Positions 11,627-21,743 of a stretch of DNA of 64,000 nucleotides are shown piece after piece. Under the pieces are notes generated by a model. It saw only the letters and a program-made list of their open reading frames with translations, did no database searches and was not told the DNA's origin. Position numbers and translations under genes: made by a program. The stretch is from Beta vulgaris subsp. vulgaris (lineage: Eukaryota > Streptophyta > Magnoliopsida > Caryophyllales > Amaranthaceae): NCBI RefSeq assembly GCF_026745355.1, contig NC_079206.1, forward strand, positions 6,655,044 to 6,719,043, in the 5' to 3' direction. Each line of letters opens with the position of its first letter. Within the stretch, counting starts at the first letter, position 1.

Positions 11627-13040
11627 GTCATTTTTTTGGCTAGAACCCAAAAAGTCAAAAATTACATCCAAAAGACTAATATACAACAATGTTGGGATGA
11701 CTCAATGTAGGAATCAAGACATTACTTGCAATAACCTCCTCCTTTAAACTCAACATCTTCTTTCGCTAAAAGAATTTCAAGTAATAGGCCACAGAACAAG
11801 ATCCCTAGAGATATGGACACTAGCCAACAACTGCCCTGCTTACCCACATTAACAGAAATATAAATCTTTTCCCATCACATCGATGTCATGGTGAAAAGCA
11901 CTAAAGTAAGGTCTAACCAATGCTCTCATACACTCTGCATCAAGCATCCAATGGATAGGGCTTGCAAGTCTTCTGGTCATAGCTAGCAAATATTTGGTGC
12001 AATAGACAAATGCCACTCTTGAATAAACATAAGTCTCCACCTCCACCACGTCCTGACCAGCATAAACTAGGTAGACCAAGTTCTCAAGTTCAAAGCCCAG
12101 CAACGGTCATCTACATACCCCTTCTTTTTAATCAGCTCAATTACAGTCTCATTGATGAAGAAATTTTAGCCTAAGCTCAATTATCATCTCATCAAAGCTA
12201 ATCCAACCATATGTTGTTTTCCATAAATTTCCATCACAACTCAACTCAATACCACCCTCTATAAAGTTTATAAGACTTTCCTTGCAACATTCCGTGTAAT
12301 TCCACTCTCATTACCATATTTTACTACCCTCTACCAAATCACACGATTAAAATCAAGGTGATATTTAAAGATGCAGAATTTCACTATTTTCCAACATTCA
12401 AAATAATGCCAACGTCATACAAATCAGAAATTCAGAATAATAGCCAAAATCTCCACATACCCATATCTGGAATACAAATCTCAAGATACCCACAAGTATG
12501 GAGCCTTATACCTAACTAATCCTCATCTTCATCTAGGGTGTTTTCTTAACTGAACTTAGCTTATTACACCTGATTGAACCTGATAATACCGATTTCACCT
12601 CATATTCATACCTGACTAGATCATGAGCAAACCAGAAAAACTTATTTAAGTTGAAGAGAATGCACCTTTAACATTCAAATTTCAAAATTCAAAAAAAATC
12701 TATCAAATTATGCATTCCCAACAGTTCTTCAATCATACAACCATATCAAACAAGATTAATAAAAACTAAAAAAAAAAAACCAATAACATCAAACATAAGA
12801 TAATATTTTCCTCTACATTCATACATGCAAATGAGCTTATAAAATCCAACAACAAGAAAAGGAGAGAAGAGAAAAAGACTTATATACAGAGCAAGAACTG
12901 ATTTTGATTGTTCAAAGTTGAAGCACCAATACAAACAGAAAAACACAAAAGAACCCAGTACATATACAAGTATTATATAATACTACTTGTAAGTTCTAAG
13001 TAGGAATTATTGACATAAGTATGAAAAATGAAAGAATGCA
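11627..13040 (-). repeat. Segmental duplication copy B, upstream region of the coiled-coil gene
   Basis: Collinear with 1-1348 over its whole length with moderate divergence. It sits 0.4 kb upstream of the proposed ATG at 11234, so it is likely promoter, 5' UTR or 5' UTR-intron sequence. A pyrimidine-rich minus-strand stretch at about 13120-13200 (ctctctttctctctcct read on that strand) resembles a plant 5' leader. Confidence 0.65.
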
Positions 13041-13210
13041 AAAAAACAATACAAGGAAATATGAGAATGGAGAAAGGCGAGATAACCTATGATTGTGAGA
13101 GAATGGAGAGGGTGTTTCAGTTCTCTGACAGTTGCAGAAATGATAGCGGTTGTTAGGAGAGAGAAAGAGAGATAACTACTTAACTAGAGTCTAGAGAAGG
13201 GTTTTAAGTG

Positions 13211-14495
13211 TAGGAGGTATGGGAGTAAGTGAAGAGTACAGAGGTGGCAGTAACAGAACCGCCATGAAAGACACGTGTGATGAAAAGATACGCGTCGCAG
13301 TTTGCACTGGTCCACTGTCCCTCTCATGTCTCATCTAGTCTTTGCAGTCAAGCAGTTTAAACTTTGAACCAAATATACCTTCCGTTTCGTTGTAATTGCA
13401 TCAATGGGGATAGGATAGGGGGGTGGGGTGGGTGTCGAGGATGGTCTCTTAATATGTATATAGGAATGAAAATTGGTAACAGATTAATCTAATTTATCTG
13501 ATAATTATGGTGTGAAAAGATCATTCCCCTAAAGTTGAATTCGCCCCACAATAACATACGGACTCATACCAATCTCCAGGGATCCATGGTTTATGTGTTT
13601 CCAGTGTTGATGAAAAAACAGATTGAAGACGATCTTGAATATTGCCCATAATTTATAGGAGAAAGAAAGCAAAGAAGAAGAAAGTGTTTCGTTTTTTTCT
13701 GTGTTTAATGAAGGAGGCCGGTGGTGGGTGTCGAGGATGGTCCCTTGATATGTAAATAGGATAGGATGGTGTGATGAATGTATGTTCATAAACGATGTAG
13801 TTTTAATATTTTAAAACTCTATAATTTTTTTGAAAAAAATATTGTTATTTGTTTTCTTAAATCTTGCAACTTGTTTTGGCTTTTTTTAAAAAAAAATTAT
13901 TGGCGAGATTCCTTTATTCAAATTTGAATTAAAATGATGGCATTCCATTGCTGTCATTTTATACTACATGTATATTGTTACAATTATTTTCGTTCTCAAT
14001 GTGTTTTGTTCTTTTAATTTAAACTAGATGTTCATTTATAATATGTCTTTTTCATTACGACCTATGTTCTTTTAATATTGGAGATTTATATGTTCTATAA
14101 TTTTAAATTACGTGTTCTTTTTTTATCATGAAATATTATTTTACAGAAAGTTCATCTTCTTTTATATGAATGGTATGTTCTTTCAGGTGGACAATGAGCA
14201 CTGTGCATCCTAGTGCATAATCCATGCTTTGCCCTTGATGGATAGATGTGTTTCATTTTTACTTCTTTTTCGCTTATATGCTTATATGTACTTTCTAGAA
14301 TTTACTATCTTAATCTAATTTAACTTATTTGAATTTATTTTTGCGAGTGTGTTGAACTTTATTTTTGTTGATGCGAACTTATTAGACCTTATCTAAACTA
14401 ATTTGCAATATTTTTTTAATAATGATTAATGATAAGATGGACAGAACAAATACTATATATCCATCCTTTCCTAACATTTCATTTTGATCTCTGCT
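13211..14495. other. Intergenic; imperfect direct repeat, no gene
   Basis: Two copies of ggtgtcgaggatggtc (about 13430-13445 and 13728-13743), each followed by a related tatgtaaatagg-like phrase, make an imperfect direct repeat about 300 bp apart. No termini or duplication were found to call it an element. The rest is AT-rich with no coding signal. Confidence 0.4.
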
Positions 14496-14505
14496 TACTA
14501 TTTAT

Positions 14506-14857
14506 GAAAAATTGACGATAGAGGTCTCAACTTTGGGTGATAATTTTTAAAAGGTCTGAACTATTGATTAACCTGTATAGGTCCCAACTTTCGGGGGTAT
14601 TAACTTTTAGCGGGCCTTAGTAACTTGAAACTGGCTTAATAGGTCATAACTTGTAAAACTTAGGTCACACAAGAAGGGTTAATTGAGGGAGGGAAGTAGG
14701 AACCAGGTGAGATTTTTTAAAAAAATCGTCGATTTTAAGTCACCGAGCCCGCTAAAAGTTAAGACCCCCTAAAGTTGGGACTTACACAGGTTAATCAATA
14801 GTTCAAACCTTTTAAAAATTATCGCCCAAAGTTCAGACCTCTATTGTCAATTTTTCC
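14506..14857. mobile_element. Mutator-like MITE with about 105-bp terminal inverted repeats
   Basis: A 352-bp foldback flanked by a 10-bp direct repeat, tactatttat (14496-14505 and 14858-14867). The arms 14507-14615 and about 14750-14856 are near-complementary, with aattgacgatagaggtct on the left answered by the complement of agacctctattgtcaattt on the right. Long TIRs with a duplication near 9-10 bp are characteristic of MULE-type non-autonomous elements. No ORF. Confidence 0.75.
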
Positions 14858-15050
14858 TACTATTTATGATGGGATAAAATATCCGATTTTATCCCCACTT
14901 CAATGAATACGAAGTAAAAACCATCCTCACACTACAACCCACCCCACCACCAACCTAGGTAGTGACACCTGCCTCCACCATATGATAAATTTACTTGAGG
15001 CCTCTTTGCATATGAAAAAAAATAATTTATATGGGATCCTTTAATATATA

Positions 15051-15309
15051 CTTCCTCCGTTTCTAAATAAGTGCAACATTTGCATAGTGTTTACTATTCA
15101 CAGTTTAAACTTTAAATAGCTTTGGTGGTTTACATTTTAAGAAAAACATAGTCATGTGGGATCTTGTTAGATTCGTCTGAATGTGAATTTTTTTAATATC
15201 AACTTTTTATAATTTTTACTTATTGATAATTGAAGATATTAATGGTTAAAATTATGCATTGGTAAACGTGAAAACAAGAAATGTTGCACTTATTTAGAAA
15301 CGGAGGAAG
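15051..15309. mobile_element. Stowaway (Tc1/mariner-like) MITE
   Basis: A 259-bp element with TIRs of about 33 bp, starting cttcctccgtttctaaataa and mirrored by ttatttagaaacggaggaag at the right end. It is flanked by TA on both sides (15049-15050 and 15310-15311). The CTYCCTCCGTT-type end is the hallmark of plant Stowaway elements. Non-coding. Confidence 0.85.
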
Positions 15310-15311
15310 TA

Positions 15312-17620
15312 TATAATATGATTTTATTTCATGAGGTAATAGGTGACTATGAGACAGAGGAGAAATGAAGCAAATGGGATGTTACGAGGTGAGTGGGCAT
15401 AAGCATTTGACACATATATAAAAACGCTTATGTATTGAGAAAAGAGATAAGAAGAGTTACTTCCTTCGTCCCATAATCTAAATACTTTTCATTTTCGTTT
15501 GTTGTTGATTTTGAGTTATTATCACCCCGAATCAATAAGTTTCGTTCCGAATTTCACCCACCCAAAACTCAAATTAACCCGGTTAAAATACAAGTTAAGT
15601 ATTCGAATCGACAGTACTCGTTTTCCCTACACACACAAACGATGGTTGGTAATGATGCTCATCCCAATTCCTATACTCTTGCAATAGTTCGGTCAGTTAA
15701 AAATAAGTACAAGATATGGGCCATCTTTGTTGCTTGAAGCCCATGAAGGGGGAAGGAGTCTGGTCCATTCCTTTCTCCATTATAATTTATATCTTTGGTT
15801 AAACAACTCCAATACTTTTTTTTTTTTTTTTTGACACGAAACAATTCCAATACTTAGGCCCAATACTGTTTAACTTATTTAATATCTTATAAGATTAGAT
15901 CAGGTCAGATAAGATGTTCTGTTAACTTATCTTCTCTTATTTCAGAAAAAATTAAGATAAGATAAAATGAAATAAGATAAGATAAGATAGGATAAAACAA
16001 GACAAGACAAAATAAGTTGAATCTAACGGACCTTTAATTGTTACTTATTTTAGTTTTTTTTTATTATATTCCACTCTTAGAATATACTACTATGTCTTTA
16101 TCTTTGTACAAAAGAACATACTTTTTATTTAATTTTGAAGGAAAGAGATCTCTAACGAGTTAATTATCACTCATGACTTCATGAGTCATGTGGAACTGTC
16201 GCGGGCTTTAAATGTTTTTTATGTTCTAACGAGTTAATAGACTCATGTTATATCTTGGGTAATGAAAATTTTTATTTATTAATATTATACCTTAATATAA
16301 TAATACTAAATATTACTTAATATAGTGGTTAAAACTTTAGTATATAAACTTGAAGTTATAGTATCGAATCTTATACTATGCAATTTCTAATTTTTTTTTA
16401 TTATATGTGAATTACGTAGGATAAAATGACCTTAGGAAAAGCCTCATGAAATACCGTTCCTTATTTAATAACGCCTTTTAATAGACTAGTATAAATATAT
16501 TACACACTTTTGCGAAACACAAATGATAATACTAACTAGCATTTCTACTAATTGCAAAGTTTTAATATAAAAAGCTAACATCATCCCCTCCTTTTTCTTT
16601 TTTGACAGGCTAACCTCAGCCTCTTATTAATGGAGAAACTCAATAAAGGTTACAGTTTGGCAAGTAAAGTAGCCTCACTAAGAAAAAAAAGTTGGTCCAT
16701 TATCTGATACAAAAAAACTGGCAAGGATTAAAGAAAGTAAGTCCATGCAACTTTGTCACAATTGTTTAGTAACCTTTTGTTTTCACATTTAACTTTCTTT
16801 TAAAAAATTTCATGCTTTAACCAATTTCAAATCAATGTACCACTATTAGTTGACTACAATTGATTATTGACTCATAAAGCTCAAGTTCATCCAGTCTTTT
16901 AGATCTTGGACAAATTTGCGGTTTTATAAAAATCAATGGAAGAAAACTACAAAAATTATTAAGAAGTTCATAAATAAATGAGATGAGATTATTGATATTG
17001 ATAACTTATAATATGATACTCATTCGTCTGAGTAACGTAGAAAGAATTGAATTTAAAATTTAGTTACAACAAAGAAACTAGTTAGCATTTGTAATTAATA
17101 AAATGTATCGATGAGTCGATCTTCGATGATTTAACTTTGATTGAGTTTATTGACCATCTCATTAACAAATGTAAAATATATACTTTTATACAATAGAAAA
17201 GAAAAATATCTAGGTGTAGAAAATCATAAACATAACAATGGGGTAACTTAGTAAATCTTATAAAGACTCTAATTTTTTCATTTATAATACTACTTTTCGA
17301 ATCAAGATACAACTTTTATTTATCACAAACAATTATAAATTAAATAATTAACACTTTAATTACAATGATAAACTACTTTCATTCCTTTATTCCCCGAAAC
17401 TTTTTAAAAAGAATGACAAAAGAAAAGAAATGTAGAACAATAATCTCAAAAGAAAGTGCTAGGCAAGAAAATAATCTAAATAAATCCAAATCAAAAAAAC
17501 TCATGTATACAATTTACAAAAGTATACCCATTTTAACCAAACTATAACTATGTCCTTTTTTTTTTTTCCCTTTTCTACAAATCCTAAAAAAAACCAATTT
17601 TATTTAGACCCTCATGAGTT
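15312..17620. other. Intergenic AT-rich sequence, no gene
   Basis: Contains a poly-T run at about 15818-15830 and a region rich in gataagataaga-like words at about 15895-16010 that resembles a degenerate MITE (right edge ctaacggaccttt). Only short chance ORFs occur. No complete mobile element could be bounded. Confidence 0.4.
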
Positions 17621-17772
17621 AGTGGATAACAAGGGGATCTCAACCCATAAGAAAAACTTCCAGAGACTGGAAAGTGGAGATTTTTACCCACAAACACCCC
17701 AAATTTTGGGGTTAATGAGAATCAAACTCCCGATTATAAGGTTGGGAGGTGGGAGCTCCAACCATTACGCTC
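17620..17772 (-). mobile_element. tRNA-derived SINE-like fragment
   Basis: Read on the minus strand, the segment starts with an A-box-like ggagcgtaatggttggagc (about 17750-17770). About 35 bp later comes a B-box-like gggagtttgattctcat (about 17716-17732). This is the usual head of a plant SINE. It ends close to the stop codon of the NHL-type gene, so it may contribute to that gene's 3' UTR. No target duplication was resolved. Confidence 0.4.
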
Positions 17773-17783
17773 CCATAATTCTC

Positions 17784-18383
17784 TTATTTAGACTTGGTGG
17801 TACAATGAGAATCAACATTAATCCCATCCAACTGAAATTTAAGCTCACAATTCAAGTGCAACCAGAATTTAACAGACTTGAATGGCCCAACTCTCCACCT
17901 TGTTCTTGTACGCCCAATTAAATCAAAACTTATTCTATTCTCCCTATAAGAACGATCAACCATAGCACTATGATACAAATCCAATGGTATAGAATAAGAC
18001 TTAACATCATAATTAAATGTTACAGAATCATTCTTGTTAACTTCAAAGGCATGATTTTGCAATTTAGCAATAATCAAACCATGAAACTTAAGGTAATAAA
18101 CAAACTCTGAGAAGCTAACATGTGCTTTAGCATTATCATTTTGTGCCTTAAAAACAATGCTAATCTCAGTATTAAGAACACTACTTTGAGTAATATACTC
18201 AAACTTATCAACGTGTGCATATGTAACGCTTACAAAGGGTACTTTCGGTTGAATTGCGAGGTATCCGATGAACACAACCATACCAGTTATGATAACTATT
18301 ACCGTGCAGAATGTGCAGACTATTGCTACGCACCATATTAACGGGTGTGTGCGGCGTTGCGACCCGATTATAGGCCTTGGCAT
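17784..18383 (-). CDS. NHL-type LEA_2 membrane protein (NDR1/HIN1-like)
   Basis: A single-exon gene of 199 aa. The ATG at 18383 is the first in frame. After a short basic N-terminus (MPRPIIGSQRRTHPL) comes one transmembrane segment (WCVAIVCTFCTVIVIITGMVVFIGYLAI, residues about 17-44). Then follows a LEA_2-type beta-rich domain: VPFVSVTYAHVDKF, then an NTEISIVFKAQND strand matching the N-(pho)-x-NP region of the family, then NDSVTFNYDVKSYSIPL and ending near FWLHLNCELKF. This order (short cytosolic tail, one TM, extracellular LEA_2) is that of NDR1/HIN1-like proteins, which sit at the plasma membrane and are linked to defence or abiotic stress. The exact family member cannot be named. Confidence 0.82.
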   Translation of the reverse strand: MPRPIIGSQRRTHPLIWCVAIVCTFCTVIVIITGMVVFIGYLAIQPKVPFVSVTYAHVDKFEYITQSSVLNTEISIVFKAQNDNAKAHVSFSEFVYYLKFHGLIIAKLQNHAFEVNKNDSVTFNYDVKSYSIPLDLYHSAMVDRSYRENRISFDLIGRTRTRWRVGPFKSVKFWLHLNCELKFQLDGINVDSHCTTKSK

Positions 18384-18519
18384 TGACAAAGAGTGGCGGA
18401 TCGAGGAGATGGTGCTAAGATTTTCGATACGTTCGGCATTAAGCCAAAGTTTAAATCAAGTAATATGTTTGATGTTTCATGGTTATGGATCTTGGAAGGA
18501 AAGGATGGTAAGATAGGGA

Positions 18520-19150
18520 GGGAGGTAGTAGTAGAGGAAGAAAGTTTGAGGATGCTGCTTTTACTTGGCTGAAGTAAAGTTTGTGTATTAAGGGAAGGTG
18601 GGATATGTGTAAAAGTACTTTAAGACTTTTATATGGTTGGATCTTAGGAATCTTAGTGTGGTATGTTAATGTTCATTTTGGGGTACATATGATATGGGGA
18701 ATAATATTGGGTTAATTTGTGTTGTAGACTTTTTTTTTTTTTTAAAAAAAAAAGTTTTGTGGACTAAAGTCAAGAAAATACCATAGTTGCTTTAGAAAAT
18801 ATAATCGAAGTATGCTTTTATTTGGTTATTCTTTAATTTTCGTGTGAAAGATTTATTTTTGGATTTGTAAGTGTATATATATTTATGAAATATTTATATT
18901 TGTATATGTTAATTTGAATTCATTTTCCCGTCAAAAAAAAAAAATTTGAATTCATTTTATGAAATATGTATATTTATTCATTCTTATCTTGTATACTTGT
19001 GGTGTGGGCTAGCAGAATATTTATTCATCAAATATATATATTTGTCCAACTTCAATCTAACACTTACAAAGTGATAATTAATGAATACTTGGATTATGTT
19101 ATAGTTTATATATGTAAGTTATTTTGATCCTTACTTATTGCTTATGTTAT
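18520..19150. other. Intergenic, upstream of the NHL-type gene
   Basis: Probable promoter region of the minus-strand NHL-type gene, followed by AT-rich sequence with homopolymer runs (about 18729-18755 and 18936-18945). No core promoter motif could be assigned with confidence. Confidence 0.35.
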
Positions 19151-19157
19151 ATTGTAG

Positions 19158-19700
19158 ATGGAGAGCTCTCAATCCAAAAGGCAACCCGTCTATTCTTCAG
19201 ATCAAACTGCACAAACATTATCAGATACAACTACCAATACGGATATAGAAGAAGTGCATGTGCAAGTCCTTACTCCACACAAGAACCTAAAATATGTTAG
19301 GAAAGCATTAATTCATATGATTATTGTTGATGAGCTTCCATTTAAACATGTGGAAAAAGATGGTTTTAAGCATTTTGTGCAAGTTGCTTGTCCTAGATTT
19401 CACATTCCATCTCGTACTACTATTGCTCGTGATGTTAGGGAAGCAAAGGGAATGTCGGGAGTTGATGTGGAGGAAAATATAAAAGGAGTTGGAGGAAATT
19501 GAGAAAGGTAATGCTATTTTATATTTTCTTACTTCCATTTTTTCATATCTCTTAGTTTTTAATATTGACTATTAATCAATTTTCTTTTCATGACTAAATC
19601 TAGATATGCAATATGATGATTTGGATGATGATGTCGTTTTTGTGGACTCCTTTGTGTGATCGAAATTGGAGGAAGAAGAAAATCTTGAAGATTTGTGATT
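19158..19700 (+). pseudogene. hAT transposase remnant (N-terminal part, then a short acidic C-terminal tail)
   Basis: The 114-codon frame at 19158-19502 contains RKALIHMIIVDELPFKHVEK followed by GFKHFVQVACPRFHIPSRTTIARDV. This matches the segment after the BED zinc finger in plant hAT (RICESLEEPER-like) transposases. The catalytic core and dimerisation domain are missing. About 100 bp later comes a short acidic stretch (DDLDDDVVFVDSF) like a transposase C-terminus, so this looks like an internal-deletion derivative. A hAT-type terminus lies at about 21180-21275. The attgtag just before the ATG could be a splice acceptor. Confidence 0.7.
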
Positions 19701-19847
19701 GTCAAGTTACTTTAAAGATATTATGTAGTTTATGTTAGTATTGTCTTAACTTAAGAACTTGGACTTTTAAAGTTAATTTTTTTTTTTGAAGTGATGACTT
19801 TTAAAATTAGTTATTATGTATTAAGTTGGATAGTAGTTGAGGACTTA

Positions 19848-21033
19848 GGCTATGTTTAGTTCAACTGAAATTTTCTGATCTAAACTTATCTGATTTGATC
19901 TGAACTTATCTTTTCTGATCTGATCTGATCTAATCTGATTTACAAGATCTTATCTTTTATAAAATATATTATTACTTTGTAATTCATTATTATGCAATAC
20001 AATATAAGATCTTATTTATAGTATTACTATTATTATCATTTTATTTCTATTACAACTTTTACGCAACTTTTATTCTTAATAATAATAATTATTATCATTA
20101 TCATAAGAACAACAACAATAATTATAATCATAATAATAATCATAATTACTAAAAATAATTATATAACCAAAGTCATTAATTTATAAGAGCACTTATACAA
20201 TGTTTCATACTTTCCCTTAAAAAAAAATGTTTCACACTTGAGAAGTCGGCAGACTCAACTAATTTTTTTTCATATACAATAAAATAAGATATACAAAGAG
20301 CTATGACTTGCGCAAGAAAGAAATAAATAGCGTGCAACTTCAAATAATAGCTAGAGAGATTTGGAATTCGGTAGGAAGAGGTATACCAAATCTAAATTTA
20401 TAATTTGTATCTCGCACTTAGCTTGTTTTGAAATGTAATCGGAACTTAATAGTTTTGTTGTCATGAATTTGAGCTATCATATTTTATATATTTCTTATAT
20501 TTGCGTCAATCTTATGTTCTTAACACGTGGCTTTTAATTTTTTATTATTTAATAATAATAAAATAACTTAAAATAATGATAACAATGACATTTATAATGA
20601 TAGCAATAAGATTAATAATAATTACCAATATTAATAATTAATAAGTACAACAACAACAATAATAATCCTTTTGAACACATGTACTAGTAAATAATAATAC
20701 TCCCTTTGTATTTTTTTTATCTTTCTCACTTAGAATCTTGACATTATTCACAATTAGAGAGAATCTTTTAGATTTTTCTCAATATATAAGAAAAAATATA
20801 GTCATGTGGGGTCTTGTTTGATTCGTCTCAATGAGTACTTTATTAATATTCAATTATTATAATTTTTACTAATATGTAATGAAAGATATCTAATATTAAT
20901 AATGAGTTTTTAAATATGAGCATGATTTGATTTGAACTGATCTGAACTTATTTTTTTCTGATCTGGATTTATTTTTCTGATCTGATCTGATTAGATCTGA
21001 AATAAGCAAAAATAAGGTGAACTGAACATAGCC
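19848..21033. mobile_element. PIF/Harbinger-like non-autonomous element
   Basis: A 1186-bp element flanked by TTA (19845-19847 and 21034-21036). The left end ggctatgtttagttcaactg is mirrored by gaactgaacatagcc at the right. Subterminal regions on both sides are rich in gatctgatctga-like words in opposite orientation. The interior is AT-rich with trinucleotide runs (aataataat). The segment 20701-20930 resembles a separate Stowaway-like fragment (actccctttgtattt). No transposase ORF. It lies between the hAT remnant and the hAT-like terminus. Confidence 0.7.
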
Positions 21034-21179
21034 TTAATGTTACAAATTGGTGTATTGAACATTTGAGCTTGTTATTAAGTTTTGAACAAAGGTTGGCGGC
21101 TTGGCGCGCACAAAGAGCTCAAAGCATCAAATGATAGGTTTATTTTGTCAAAAATCAAAAATCATTATTTAAAAAGAAA

Positions 21180-21275
21180 AACAGGTCCATTCCGGTCCAA
21201 AATCGGATCGGACCGGACCGGTCCGGTCCGCGGTCCGGAAAATTTTGGAATTTCGGTCTCGGTGCACACCCCTAA
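21180..21275. mobile_element. hAT-like right terminus with a CCGGTCC subterminal cluster
   Basis: The segment ends cggtctcggtgcacacccct, whose complement aggggtgtgcaccgag is a typical hAT end. Just inside it is a run of ggtccggaccggtcc-like words at about 21190-21240. It is probably the right end of the element that carried the hAT remnant at 19158. The matching left end was not found. Confidence 0.5.
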
Positions 21276-21743
21276 TGACAACCTTAGTTAATCATACGAT
21301 TAACCTCAATTGTTCATAAAAGTAACTCAATTTCTTCATAAGAGTAACCTCATTCGTTCATAAGAATGAAATGATTAGTAACCTCATGGTCAAAAGTTTG
21401 ATAATAATTCCCATGAAAAACAAGTGAGATACGACGTTTTGAAAATGAGTTGACGCGTGTGGCGGCCACATCTATATATATGGAGTGGCCGACGGTACGC
21501 TAGACGCTTTGAAATTGCATTAATTTTTATATAAACAGGATTTGGCCTCGTAAGCATCAAATTAGCAACTATACTACAGATCTACAGCACACACTAGTGA
21601 ATAGTGATAATATAATAAGAGACTCTGAGCTGTTTGGCTCTTTCCAAAAAGACAACTAGTAGCAGCAACTTAATCTCCAACCAATCTTAAAACGTTGCTA
21701 ATCAGTTCCATTATCAAATGAATCAATAACTTCATCAATAAAC

